In this document: positions 7,627-16,588 of the stretch, in pieces | Position numbering within the stretch: the first letter of the stretch is position 1 | Layout of the letters: each line of letters opens with the position of its first letter | DNA from: Clostridia bacterium | Lineage (GTDB): Bacteria; Bacillota; Clostridia; UMGS1810 | Direction of reading: 5' to 3' | DNA: 64,000 nt | Assembly (NCBI GenBank): GCA_017436905.1 | Contig: JAFSCF010000014.1 | Span: forward strand, 1 to 64,000 | Made by a program: the position numbers and the translations under genes | The notes under the pieces: generated by a model | Databases searched by the model: none | The model's input: only the letters and a program-made list of their open reading frames with translations | Told to the model about the DNA's origin: nothing

Positions 7627-10600
7627 TCAATCACGAGCCTGTTTTTTGTAAGTTTCATATCTCTCTGCTAAATCTTTTTCAGCCTTGTCGAAGAGTTTTT
7701 CTGCTGCTTCGGGGAATGCTTTCTTCAGCATGAGGTATCTGTTTTCGCCCTCTAAGAAGTCTTTAACATTGCCTGTGGGTTCTTTAGAATCCAAAATGAA
7801 TGGGTTCTTGCCCTCTTCTTTAAGGAGAGGATTGTATCTCCACAAGTGCCAGTAGCCTGTTTCAACCGCTTTCTTCTCTTCAGCGATAGAGTTGCCCATA
7901 CCGCCTTTTGCTTTGATACCGTGGTTGATACATGGAGCATAAGCAATGATAAGTGAAGGACCTGGATATGCTTCTGCCTCTTTGATTGCTTTAAGAGCCT
8001 GAGCCATGTCAGCACCGAGTGCAATCTGAGCAACATATACATAACCGTAGGTTGTACCAATCATACCAAGGTCTTTCTTCTTAACTTTCTTACCTGCTGC
8101 AGCGAACTTAGCGATAGCAGCGGTAGGTGTAGCCTTAGAAGACTGACCGCCTGTGTTTGAGTAAACCTCAGTATCTACAACGAAGATGTTTACGTCTTCG
8201 CCCGATGCAATAACGTGGTCTAAACCGCCGTAACCGATATCGTATGCCCAACCGTCACCACCGAAGATCCACTGTGATTTCTTAACTAAGAAATCTGTTC
8301 TGTCAGCAATTTCTTTGATAGCAGCGTTGCTCATATCAGCGTCTTTGATAAGTGCTTCGATCTTATCAGCAGCAGCCTTAGAGCCTTTAGCGCAATCTTT
8401 AGCGTCAATCCACTCTTTGAATGCGTCAGCAAGTTCAGGAGATACTTTATCCATAGCCTCGTTCATTCTTGCAACGAGAGTGTTTCTAACTTTCTTGTTA
8501 GCGATTGCCATACCAAGACCGAACTCAGCGTTGTCCTCGAACAATGAGTTAGCCCAAGCGGGACCTCTGCCGTTTTCGTCTTTGCAATAAGGCATTGAAG
8601 GAGCAGAACCACCCCAGATTGAAGTACAACCTGTAGCGTTAGCAACCATCATTCTGTCACCGAACAACTGTGTGATGAGTTTGATATAAGGTGTTTCACC
8701 ACAGCCTGCGCAAGCGCCAGAGAATTCAAGGTAAGGCTGAGCAAACTGTGAATTTTTAATGTTAGAAGATTTGTCAACGAGGTGTGCTTTGTTAGCAACT
8801 TTTTCGATACCATATGTCCAGTTTTCAGCCTGAACTTCAGATACCTCGTCGATGGGTTTCATAACGAGAGCCTTGCCCTTAGGAGCAGGACATACGTTAG
8901 CACAAACACCGCAGCCTAAGCAGTCAAGAGGTGATACCTGCATTCTGAACTCAAGACCTGCGAAGTCTTTACCGATTGCTTTGAGTGTTTCAAAGTTTGC
9001 AGGAGCAGCAGCTTTTTCAGCCTCGTCAACGAGTACGGGACGGATAGCAGCGTGAGGGCAAACGAGTGAACACTGGTTACACTGGATACATGTGTCTTTC
9101 TGCCAATCGGGAACCATAACGGCAACACCGCGTTTTTCGTATCTTGATGTGCCTGTTTCGAAAGTACCGTCTTCTCTGCCTAAGAATGTGCTTACGGGAA
9201 GTTTGTTACCACGCTGTGCGTTAACAGGGTCAACAACTTTTGTGATAAATTCGGGACGGTTGCTATCTACTGCAACATCGTCTTTAGCATCTTTCCAGTC
9301 AGCAGGAACATCAATCTTAACAAGTGCGTCGATAGCACCGTCAACTGCTGCGCAGTTCATGTTAACGATTTCGTCACCTTTTTTGCCGTAGGTCTTTTTG
9401 ATAGCCTCTTTAATAAGAACTACTGCCTCGTCAAAAGGAATAACGTTAGCGAGTTTAAAGAAAGCACTCTGGGTTACCATGTTAATACGTGTTGAACCCA
9501 GACCAACTTTAACTGCTACGTCAACAGCATTGATGGTGTAGAAGTTGATTTCGTTCTCAGCAATGTAACGTTTTACATGACCGGGAAGTCTGTCATTTAA
9601 CTCTTCAGGTGACCATACGCAGTTAAGCAGGAATGTTCCGCCTTTTTTAAGGCCCTCAAGTACATCGTACTGATATACGTATGCAGGTTTGTGACATGCA
9701 ATATAATCAGCCTCGTCAAGCAGGTAAGTTGATTTGATAGGAGTTTTACCAAATCTCAAGTGAGACATGGTAACACCGCCTGATTTTTTAGAGTCATAAT
9801 CAAAATATGCCTGAGCATAGAGGTCGGTATTGTCACCGATGATTTTGATAGCGTCTTTGTTAGCACCAACGGTACCGTCTGAGCCAAATCCCCAGAATTT
9901 ACAACGTGTAGCACCTTCGGGAGCAGCGTTTACTCTCTCGCCAAGTTCAAGTGAAAGGTTTGTAACGTCGTCTTTGATACCGATTGTAAAGCCGTTTTTA
10001 GGCTCTGCAGCATCGAGGTTGTTAAATACAGCAACCAACTGTGTAGGAGTTGTATCTTTTGAACCAAGACCGAAACGACCGCCAACAATTTTAGGAGCGT
10101 TAGCGCAATCTTTGTAAAGGTTGCAAACGTCAAGGTACAAAGGCTCACCAAGTGAACCGGGTTCTTTTGTTCTGTCAAGAACAGCGATTTTTTCAACTGT
10201 TTTTGGCATTACATCGAAGAAGTATTTAGCAGAGAAAGGTCTGTAAAGGTGAACTTCAAGTACACCGACTTTTTCGCCTTTAGCGTTGAGGTAATCAACT
10301 GTTTCTTCCAATGCCTGGCATACGCTACCCATAGCAACGATAACCTTTTTAGCATCAGCAGCACCGTAGTAGTTGAAAGGTTTGTACTCACGGCCTGTAA
10401 TTTTGGTGATTTCTTTCATATAATCAGCAACGATATCGGGGATTGCATCGTAGAACTTGTTGCAAGCCTCTCTGCCCTGGAAGTAGATATCGCCGTTCTG
10501 AGCAGTACCACGAAGTACTGGGTGCTCAGGATTGAGTGCTCTGTCTTTAAACTCTTTTAATGCTTCCCAATCCACAAGACCTTTTAAGTCTTCGTAATCC

Positions 10601-11157
10601 ATAACTTCAATCTTCTGGATTTCGTGTGATGTGCGGAAACCATCGAAGAAGTGGAGGAAAGGTACTCTGCCTTTGATAGATGCTAAGTGAGCAACACCGC
10701 CGAGGTCCATAGTTTCCTGTACGCTGCCTGATGCCAGCATAGCAAAGCCTGTCTGACGGCAAGCCATAACGTCCTGATGGTCACCGAAGATGTTGAGCGC
10801 ATGAGCAGCAAGTGCACGTGCACTAACGTGGAAAACTGTAGGCAGAAGTTCGCCTGCAATTTTGTACATATTAGGAATCATAAGGAGCAAGCCCTGTGAT
10901 GCGGTGAATGTGGTTGTCATAGCACCAGCCTGCAATGATCCGTGTACAGCACCTGCTGCACCGGCCTCAGACTGCATCTCTACAACTTCTACAGTTTCGC
11001 CGTAAATGTTTTTCAGGCCTTTTGCGCTCCATTCATCAACATATTCAGCCATAGTTGATGAAGGTGTGATGGGGTAAATGGCTGCAACTTCAGTAAACGC
11101 ATACGCGCAATGTGCGGCAGCACAGTTACCGTCCATGGTTTTAAATGTTTTTGCCAT
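7627..11157 (-). CDS. nifJ: Pyruvate:ferredoxin (flavodoxin) oxidoreductase
   Basis: Cytoplasmic homodimeric PFOR of 1176 aa: pyruvate + CoA + oxidised ferredoxin to acetyl-CoA + CO2 + reduced ferredoxin. Visible parts in order are the substrate domain (YPITPSSTMAEYVDEW), the two-cluster ferredoxin domain (CIQCNQCSLVCPHAAI and CLGCGVCANVCPAP, about 690-760), the proximal-cluster cysteines (CAGCGETPY, NATGCTSIWGG) and the TPP site (GGDGWAYDIGYGGLDH with VVDTEVYSNTGGQSSKATPT). I use the ATG at 11155-11157 (MAKTFKTMDGN) because AGGAGG lies 10 bases upstream; the longer GTG reading from 11178 would include the ribosome binding site. It is monocistronic, with a Rex-like site over its promoter. Confidence 0.97.
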   Translation of the reverse strand: MAKTFKTMDGNCAAAHCAYAFTEVAAIYPITPSSTMAEYVDEWSAKGLKNIYGETVEVVEMQSEAGAAGAVHGSLQAGAMTTTFTASQGLLLMIPNMYKIAGELLPTVFHVSARALAAHALNIFGDHQDVMACRQTGFAMLASGSVQETMDLGGVAHLASIKGRVPFLHFFDGFRTSHEIQKIEVMDYEDLKGLVDWEALKEFKDRALNPEHPVLRGTAQNGDIYFQGREACNKFYDAIPDIVADYMKEITKITGREYKPFNYYGAADAKKVIVAMGSVCQALEETVDYLNAKGEKVGVLEVHLYRPFSAKYFFDVMPKTVEKIAVLDRTKEPGSLGEPLYLDVCNLYKDCANAPKIVGGRFGLGSKDTTPTQLVAVFNNLDAAEPKNGFTIGIKDDVTNLSLELGERVNAAPEGATRCKFWGFGSDGTVGANKDAIKIIGDNTDLYAQAYFDYDSKKSGGVTMSHLRFGKTPIKSTYLLDEADYIACHKPAYVYQYDVLEGLKKGGTFLLNCVWSPEELNDRLPGHVKRYIAENEINFYTINAVDVAVKVGLGSTRINMVTQSAFFKLANVIPFDEAVVLIKEAIKKTYGKKGDEIVNMNCAAVDGAIDALVKIDVPADWKDAKDDVAVDSNRPEFITKVVDPVNAQRGNKLPVSTFLGREDGTFETGTSRYEKRGVAVMVPDWQKDTCIQCNQCSLVCPHAAIRPVLVDEAEKAAAPANFETLKAIGKDFAGLEFRMQVSPLDCLGCGVCANVCPAPKGKALVMKPIDEVSEVQAENWTYGIEKVANKAHLVDKSSNIKNSQFAQPYLEFSGACAGCGETPYIKLITQLFGDRMMVANATGCTSIWGGSAPSMPYCKDENGRGPAWANSLFEDNAEFGLGMAIANKKVRNTLVARMNEAMDKVSPELADAFKEWIDAKDCAKGSKAAADKIEALIKDADMSNAAIKEIADRTDFLVKKSQWIFGGDGWAYDIGYGGLDHVIASGEDVNIFVVDTEVYSNTGGQSSKATPTAAIAKFAAAGKKVKKKDLGMIGTTYGYVYVAQIALGADMAQALKAIKEAEAYPGPSLIIAYAPCINHGIKAKGGMGNSIAEEKKAVETGYWHLWRYNPLLKEEGKNPFILDSKEPTGNVKDFLEGENRYLMLKKAFPEAAEKLFDKAEKDLAERYETYKKQARD

Positions 11158-11213
11158 GATTTTTTTGCCTCCTGTCACTTTCTATATATTAAAATAATAA
11201 GACATAAACATAC

Positions 11214-11231
11214 GTGTTAATTATATCACAA
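11214..11231. promoter_or_regulatory. Rex-like operator overlapping the nifJ -10
   Basis: An 18-bp imperfect palindrome GTGTTAA-TTAT-ATCACAA, close to the Rex patterns TTGTTAA-N4-TTAACAA and TTGTGAA-N4-TTCACAA. It covers the -10 hexamer, the position expected for NADH-responsive repression by Rex. No rex gene lies in the window. Confidence 0.5.
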
Positions 11232-11248
11232 TATTTTCAGTTTTTCAA
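11220..11248 (-). promoter_or_regulatory. Promoter of nifJ
   Basis: TTGAAA (11243-11248) and TATAAT (11220-11225) on the minus strand, 17 bp apart. Confidence 0.8.
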
Positions 11249-11379
11249 ATACTATTTTCACTTTTTTGATATTTGTCGAAATTTTATAAATATGGATAGT
11301 TTTTGAAGGCGTGTTTTGTGTAAGAATAAGGTCAGTTTCGCCCTATTTTAAGCACTGATTTTTGTTATAATGTTTTTAA

Positions 11380-11395
11380 CACAACATATGTTGTG
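11380..11395. promoter_or_regulatory. Perfect 16-bp palindrome upstream of nifJ
   Basis: CACAACATATGTTGTG reads identically on both strands. It lies about 130 bp upstream of the nifJ -35 and between nifJ and the rnf terminator. It does not match Rex. It could be a dimeric regulator site; no regulator is assigned. Confidence 0.4.
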
Positions 11396-11414
11396 CTCAA
11401 ACGTCGCCAAACAA

Positions 11415-11455
11415 AAATAAAAGATAGCCAAATAAAATCGGCTATCTTTTATTTT
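11415..11455 (-). terminator. Terminator of the rnf operon
   Basis: Stem AAAAGATAGCC (11419-11429) / GGCTATCTTTT (11440-11450) with T-runs on both strands, just past the rnfB stop. Confidence 0.85.
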
Positions 11456-11458
11456 TAA

Positions 11459-12247
11459 TTACATTATTTCAATTATCTTTTTAGGACACGCTTCTACACA
11501 TACTCCGCAGCCAGTACATTTATCTGCATCAACTTTTGCGAGGTTATCCTCTACGCGTATAGCGTCAAACTCACACTTTTTCTCGCATATTTTACAACCG
11601 ATACAGCCGGCTTCGCAAACATTTTTTACAACTGCGCCTTTGTCATGCGATTTGCAGTTTACAAATGCTTGTGGCTTATCCTCCACAATGGCTATAAGAC
11701 CTTTCGGGCAGATATTTGCACACGCACCGCAGCCAACGCATTTTTCTTTATCTACTACGGCAATGCCGTCTACTATGCTGATAGCACCGAACGGACATTT
11801 TTCAGCACAAGAGCCGAGTCCTAAACAACCATACACACAAGCCTTTGCACCGCCGCCGAGTTGAGATGCGGTAACGCAATCTGCAAGTCCGTAATATTCA
11901 TATTTATTTTTGGCAACATCGCAAGTACCTCTGCACGCAATGTGAGCCACTTTTTTAATCTTTTTACCTGCCTTTACACCCATAATTGCTGAAATCTCTG
12001 CAAGTTTTTCATCGGTCATCAGATTACATTTAGTAATCTCGGCTCCCTCTGAAACTATCGCCTTTGCAAAAGCTGAACAACCTGCATACCCGCATCCGCC
12101 ACAGTTTGCACCGGGCAGAATTTGGGCAATCTTTTCTTCACGCTCGTCGACTTCCACTTTAAAAACTATTGAAGCAAAGGCAAGCAAGCCGCCAAGCAGA
12201 AGCGATATAGCACCTATGGCAAGCGCAGGATATAAAATATCAAACAT
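11459..12247 (-). CDS. rnfB: Rnf electron transport complex subunit RnfB
   Basis: Entry-side iron-sulfur subunit of the Rnf complex, which transfers electrons from reduced ferredoxin to NAD+ while pumping Na+ or H+. It has an N-terminal membrane helix (about 4-27), the characteristic cluster motif NCGGCGYAGCSAF (about 48-60), and several further CxxCxxCxxxCP motifs, for example CVGCGACANICPKG and CTGCGVCVEACPKK at the C-terminus. At 262 aa it is of normal size. A GGGGGTAGAGG ribosome binding site precedes the ATG. Last gene of the rnfCDGEAB order used by Clostridia. Confidence 0.96.
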   Translation of the reverse strand: MFDILYPALAIGAISLLLGGLLAFASIVFKVEVDEREEKIAQILPGANCGGCGYAGCSAFAKAIVSEGAEITKCNLMTDEKLAEISAIMGVKAGKKIKKVAHIACRGTCDVAKNKYEYYGLADCVTASQLGGGAKACVYGCLGLGSCAEKCPFGAISIVDGIAVVDKEKCVGCGACANICPKGLIAIVEDKPQAFVNCKSHDKGAVVKNVCEAGCIGCKICEKKCEFDAIRVEDNLAKVDADKCTGCGVCVEACPKKIIEIM

Positions 12248-12264
12248 TAACCTCTACCCCCTTT

Positions 12265-12846
12265 TTAAAATGACAATCCCTGGAATCCCAAAAACGCAAT
12301 TGAAAGCAGTCCTGCTGAAATAAGTGCAATAGGAAATCCTTTTAAATACTTGGGAATTTTGGCAGTTTCCAGTCTTTCACGAACACCGGCAAACAGTACA
12401 ATTGCCAACATAAAACCAAGTGCTGCCGCAAATGAATACCAAAGCGATGTGCCAAACGAATAGTCACGCTGAACGTTAATCATAGTAACACCAAGCACCG
12501 CACAGTTTGTTGTTATAAGCGGCAGATATATACCAAGCGCCGCATAAAGCGCCGGAACAGCCTTTTTAACAAACATCTCTGCAAACTGCACAAGTGCGGC
12601 AATAACCAAAATAAACGATATTGTCTGCAGATACTCTGCACCTGCAATAACATATTTATTTACAACCCAAGTAAGCGCCGATGCGGCAACCATTACAAAC
12701 GTAACCGCTATACCCATACCGGCAGCAGTTTCAATTTTTTTCGATACGCCAAGGAACGGGCATATCCCCATAAACTTAACCAACACAAAGTTTTCAACAA
12801 GCATCGCTGTGATGGCAAGCACTAAAAAGTCTTTAATCAATCCCAT
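12265..12846 (-). CDS. rnfA: Rnf complex integral membrane subunit RnfA
   Basis: A 193-aa protein with six predicted transmembrane helices. Motifs include ENFVLVKFMGICPFLGVSKK and LITTNCAVLGV, where the conserved cysteines ligate the intramembrane [2Fe-2S] cluster shared with RnfE. Its ATG overlaps the rnfE stop in TAATG, so the two are translationally coupled. An AGGAGG site lies upstream. Confidence 0.97.
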   Translation of the reverse strand: MGLIKDFLVLAITAMLVENFVLVKFMGICPFLGVSKKIETAAGMGIAVTFVMVAASALTWVVNKYVIAGAEYLQTISFILVIAALVQFAEMFVKKAVPALYAALGIYLPLITTNCAVLGVTMINVQRDYSFGTSLWYSFAAALGFMLAIVLFAGVRERLETAKIPKYLKGFPIALISAGLLSIAFLGFQGLSF

Positions 12847-13457
12847 TATTTGCCTGCCTCCTTTGTATTTTTCTTATCGGTTATCATATTGATAACTGCA
12901 ATAATCATACCTAGCACCAAAAACGCTCCGGGAGGGAGTATGAATATAAGCGCCGGATTATACGATGCTCCGAAAATGGAAAATCCAAGTATTGTGCCGT
13001 TGCCTAAAAGTTCACGAACAGCGCCGATAATGGTAAGCGCACCGGTAAAGCCTAATCCCATACTGATACCGTCGAGTGCACTTGGCAGGGGCGCATTTTT
13101 TGCAGCAAAACTTTCTGCTCGGGCAAGGATAATGCAGTTTACAACTATAAGCGGCACAAACATACCAAGCGACTCTGATAGTGCAGGCAGGTATGCCTTT
13201 AAAAGCATTTCAATTATAGAAACGAATGTTGCAATAATTACTATGTATGCCGCAATTCTTATTTTATTCGGAATAACTTTACGCACCAGCGAAATAACAA
13301 AGTTTGAACACATCAGAACAAACGTAGCAGAAAGCCCCATACCTATTGAATTACTTACAGATGTGGTTACCGCCAAAGTCGGGCACATACCTAAAAGTTG
13401 CACGAATGTGGGGTTTTCTTCTATAACACCATTTTTAAAAATATCTCTGTATCTCAA
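12846..13457 (-). CDS. rnfE: Rnf complex integral membrane subunit RnfE
   Basis: A 203-aa paralogue of RnfA with six helices in inverted topology. It carries NPTFVQLLGMCPTLAVT and LIVVNCIILARAE, holding the partner cysteines for the intramembrane cluster. The gene sits between rnfG and rnfA in the standard clostridial order and shares a TAATG junction with rnfA. Confidence 0.96.
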   Translation of the reverse strand: MRYRDIFKNGVIEENPTFVQLLGMCPTLAVTTSVSNSIGMGLSATFVLMCSNFVISLVRKVIPNKIRIAAYIVIIATFVSIIEMLLKAYLPALSESLGMFVPLIVVNCIILARAESFAAKNAPLPSALDGISMGLGFTGALTIIGAVRELLGNGTILGFSIFGASYNPALIFILPPGAFLVLGMIIAVINMITDKKNTKEAGK

Positions 13458-13469
13458 TTCAACCCCTCC

Positions 13470-14030
13470 TTATCGCAAACTTTCAGTAGCAGCAATGGCG
13501 GCATTTACACCTGAAGTTACTGCTTTTGATGTAACGGTAGCACCTGAAATCGCAGATATTTCATCGTCGTTAGGTGCACCTGATTTTCTTACCTTAATGC
13601 CTGCACCTTTGCCAATAAATCCGTTTGTAAACTCTGGCTCGTTTGCTTTAGCACCAAGTCCGGGAGTTTCGCTCATACTTACAATGTCAACTCCGGTTAC
13701 TTTGCCGTCTGTATCAATGCCAACAATCATAGATATAGCACCGCCGTATCCTATAGGCTCTACCTTAACACAATGACCGACAACAGTTTTATCTTCGTTC
13801 TTGCCCTCGTAAACAGCAGTAACAATTCCGCCACCATCATATTTAAGTTTTACAAACTTATCTGCTATCGGCAATGTAGATGACATAGCCTCCTGCTCTG
13901 CACTCGCTGCAAGGGAAGCAATTCTGTCTTTAGTCATACTGTTGCACAATGCCAGAAGCAACGTACATACAAATCCTATTACTAAAAGTATAGCACCTGT
14001 TTTGATGATTGAACGTATATTCTCTTTCAT
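13470..14030 (-). CDS. rnfG: Rnf complex FMN-binding subunit RnfG
   Basis: A 186-aa periplasm-facing flavoprotein: one N-terminal transmembrane helix, then an FMN-binding domain. SGATVTSKAV near residues 162-171 contains the threonine that carries covalent FMN in this family. GYGGAISMIVGID is also typical. Its ATG overlaps the rnfD stop by one base (ATAATG). Confidence 0.95.
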   Translation of the reverse strand: MKENIRSIIKTGAILLVIGFVCTLLLALCNSMTKDRIASLAASAEQEAMSSTLPIADKFVKLKYDGGGIVTAVYEGKNEDKTVVGHCVKVEPIGYGGAISMIVGIDTDGKVTGVDIVSMSETPGLGAKANEPEFTNGFIGKGAGIKVRKSGAPNDDEISAISGATVTSKAVTSGVNAAIAATESLR

Positions 14031-15004
14031 TATGCCACACCCCTTCCTGTGCCGAACACTCTGGGACGGACATATTTATCGATAATGGGTGTAACTATAT
14101 TCATAATGAGTATTGCGTATGTAACACCCTCGGGGTATCCGCCGAAAAGCCTGATAACGCCCGTTATAACACCTGCACCAAGTGCATATATGAATTCGCC
14201 TTTTGCAGTAGTGGGACTTGTTACATAGTCTGTAGCCATAAAGAATCCCGCAAGCATTACTCCGCCGGTTAAAGTATGATACAGAAAATCGCCTGCTAAA
14301 AATCCACCGTCAAACAAATACCCGAAAAGTCCTACTGTGATTATGTATGTAAAAGGTATTATCGGTCGGATAACTTTTTTAAATATAAGATACATACCGC
14401 CGATTAAAATAAGCAATGCAGAAACCTCGCCTATGCAGCCAGGAATATTGCCAAAGAACAAATCTGTATAACTTGCCGCTTCTGCACCTTCTATGTCTTT
14501 AATGTAAGCAAGCGGAGTTGCGCTCGTTACGGCATCTGCATTGGACGAAAATATTTTAAGTTTTGTCATAGGTGCAACGAACGAGGTCATTGCAACCGGC
14601 CAACTGGCAAGCAAAAATCCGCGTGCCGCAAGCGCAGGGTTTACAAAGTTCTGACCTATACCGCCGAAGAACATCTTAACAACAATAATGGCAAATATGC
14701 CTCCCACCGCCGCCATATAATAAGGAATGGTAACCGGCAGAGTGAACGAAAGCAGCATACCGGTAACAACGGCGCTTAAATCGCCCGTGGTGTTTTCTTT
14801 ACCGGTCAACTTGTCCCATACATACTCTGAAAGTACGCACGCCATTACCGTAACAGCACAAACTGCAAGTGCTCGGAATCCAAAGTAATACACACCGCCT
14901 GCAAGTGCAGGCACAAGTGCGATTATAACCTCAAGCATAGTAGACGCTACACTTTCGTAACCTCGTACATGCGGTGAGTATGATACTGTAAGTTTCTTTT
15001 CCAT
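14030..15004 (-). CDS. rnfD: Rnf complex integral membrane subunit RnfD
   Basis: A 324-aa membrane protein of about ten helices that carries a covalently bound flavin. The flavinylation region is visible as DAVTSATPLAYIK (about 163-175). TGMLLSFTLPVTIPYY and NPALAARGFLLASWP are conserved in RnfD/NqrB. It starts four bases after rnfC. Together with RnfG it passes electrons across the membrane. Confidence 0.96.
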   Translation of the reverse strand: MEKKLTVSYSPHVRGYESVASTMLEVIIALVPALAGGVYYFGFRALAVCAVTVMACVLSEYVWDKLTGKENTTGDLSAVVTGMLLSFTLPVTIPYYMAAVGGIFAIIVVKMFFGGIGQNFVNPALAARGFLLASWPVAMTSFVAPMTKLKIFSSNADAVTSATPLAYIKDIEGAEAASYTDLFFGNIPGCIGEVSALLILIGGMYLIFKKVIRPIIPFTYIITVGLFGYLFDGGFLAGDFLYHTLTGGVMLAGFFMATDYVTSPTTAKGEFIYALGAGVITGVIRLFGGYPEGVTYAILIMNIVTPIIDKYVRPRVFGTGRGVA

Positions 15005-15008
15005 CTGC

Positions 15009-16331
15009 TTATTTCACCTGCTTTCTGCGACGGATAATTTCGTCTTTTATGAGTTTGATATTCTGGCTGGGCAGTTGCTCACACTGGCAAGTGTATGAGC
15101 AAACTCCGCAACTGATGCAATCCATAATGTTGTATTCAAGGCATTTTTCAACATCACGTGCCTGAGCATAAGCGTTTATATAAAGCGGCATAAGCCCCAT
15201 AGGGCAGTTACGCACGCACTTACCGCAACGTATGCACGGCGAATAATTTTTCGGTTTAACCTCGTCCTCGGTAAATGCCAGTATGCCCGACGTACCTTTA
15301 ACTACGGGAACAGACAAATCAAACTGTGCAATACCCATCATAGGTCCGCCCATAACGACCTTTGCAACGTCCTCTTTCAAGCCGCCAGCAGAATCTATAA
15401 CATATTCAAACGGAGTACCGATAAGCACACGATAGTTTGCAGGTTCTTTAATACCTGCACCTGAAACAGTTACAACACGTGAAATAAGCGGTCTGCGGTA
15501 TGCAATGGCATTATAAACCGCTGTACAGGTGTCTATATTATTAACAACCACACCAACGTCTGCGGGCAGTTTGCCGGACGGCACCTCTCTGCCGGTAAGC
15601 GCTTTTATAAGGTGTTTTTCACTGCCCTGAGGGTATTTGGTTTTTAAAACCTTAACCTCTATTCCATCATAGCCTTTTGCACATTCCGTCATTGATGAAA
15701 TTGCCTCAGGCTTGTTTTCTTCAATACCTATGTACGCTTTATCCACACCGAGGATTTTCATAATAAGTTTAGTACCGTCTAAAACTACTTTCGGTGTTTC
15801 TATCATAACACGGTGGTCAGAGGTAAGGTAAGGCTCACACTCGGCACCGTTTACTATGCAAATGTCAATATTTTTGTCTGCAGGCGGATTTAACTTTACG
15901 TGAGTCGGAAATCCCGCACCACCCATACCAGATATACCTGCCTTACGGACAAGCGCAATCATCTCATCTTTAGTTAGTGCGTCAATATCGTCATATGCGT
16001 GGATATCTTCGTGCATAGTATTCAAGCCGTCATTTTCTATGATAACGCACTCAACCACAGAGCCGTTCGGGTGACGTCTTTTTTCTATCGCTTTAACTGT
16101 ACCCGAAACGCTGGAATGAACAGGCACCGATACAAAAGCATCGCTATCGCCTATCTTCTGTCCAACCTTTACGGCATCACCAACTGCCACACACGGCGAA
16201 CATGGTGCTCCTATATGCTGTACCATAGGAAATACCAGTTCCTCTGGCGCAGCAAGTTGAACTATTGGCTTGTTCTCCGTAGCGGCTTTACCGTCGTTCG
16301 GGTGAATACCGCCTTTAAATGTATACTTCAC
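15009..16331 (-). CDS. rnfC: Rnf complex NADH-side subunit RnfC
   Basis: A 440-aa peripheral subunit that holds FMN and binds NAD(H). It shows a glycine-rich nucleotide site (GISGMGGAGFPTHVKL), ECEPYLTSDHR, and two [4Fe-4S] motifs near the C-terminus (CIRCGKCVRNCPMGL and CISCGVCSYTCQCEQLP). It begins 13 bp after the rqcP stop, and I see no convincing promoter in between, so rnf may be transcribed from further upstream. Confidence 0.97.
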   Translation of the reverse strand: MKYTFKGGIHPNDGKAATENKPIVQLAAPEELVFPMVQHIGAPCSPCVAVGDAVKVGQKIGDSDAFVSVPVHSSVSGTVKAIEKRRHPNGSVVECVIIENDGLNTMHEDIHAYDDIDALTKDEMIALVRKAGISGMGGAGFPTHVKLNPPADKNIDICIVNGAECEPYLTSDHRVMIETPKVVLDGTKLIMKILGVDKAYIGIEENKPEAISSMTECAKGYDGIEVKVLKTKYPQGSEKHLIKALTGREVPSGKLPADVGVVVNNIDTCTAVYNAIAYRRPLISRVVTVSGAGIKEPANYRVLIGTPFEYVIDSAGGLKEDVAKVVMGGPMMGIAQFDLSVPVVKGTSGILAFTEDEVKPKNYSPCIRCGKCVRNCPMGLMPLYINAYAQARDVEKCLEYNIMDCISCGVCSYTCQCEQLPSQNIKLIKDEIIRRRKQVK

Positions 16332-16344
16332 CTATTTGTCCTCC

Positions 16345-16584
16345 TTATATTACCTCATACATATCAACTGCATCGCTTTTCATTACATGTTCGCTTATTT
16401 TAAGCACTCTTACTTTTATAACTTTATCGCCCAAAGTAAGTTCTATTATATCGCCCTCTTTAACATCGGCGGCAGGTTTGGCAACTCTGCCGTTAAGAAC
16501 GATTTTTCCATTTTCGCAAGCCTCATTGGCAACTGTACGCCGTTTTATAAGACGTGATACTTTTAAATATTTATCGAGTCGCAT
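16345..16584 (-). CDS. rqcP: S4-domain RNA-binding protein RqcP
   Basis: A 79-aa protein consisting of one S4 fold (MRLDKYLKVSRLIKRRTVAN, NGRVAKPAADVKEGDII). In Bacillus this protein (formerly YabO) binds stalled 50S subunits with RqcH and drives poly-alanine tailing in ribosome quality control. The partner rqcH is not in the window. It sits four bases downstream of the spoVB-like gene, matching the yabM-yabN-yabO neighbourhood, though the mazG-like yabN is missing here. Confidence 0.93.
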   Translation of the reverse strand: MRLDKYLKVSRLIKRRTVANEACENGKIVLNGRVAKPAADVKEGDIIELTLGDKVIKVRVLKISEHVMKSDAVDMYEVI

Positions 16585-16588
16585 ATTT

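Noticed and set aside
11341-11450. Possible short plus-strand RNA from TATAAT at 11366 to the bidirectional terminator
   Set aside because: No acceptable -35 at 16-18 bp spacing; the hexamer alone is expected by chance in AT-rich DNA.
12850-13776. 308-codon plus-strand frame opposite rnfE and rnfG
   Set aside because: Lies wholly antisense to two well-recognised Rnf genes, has no ribosome binding site and spans a gene junction. It is a shadow of codon bias.
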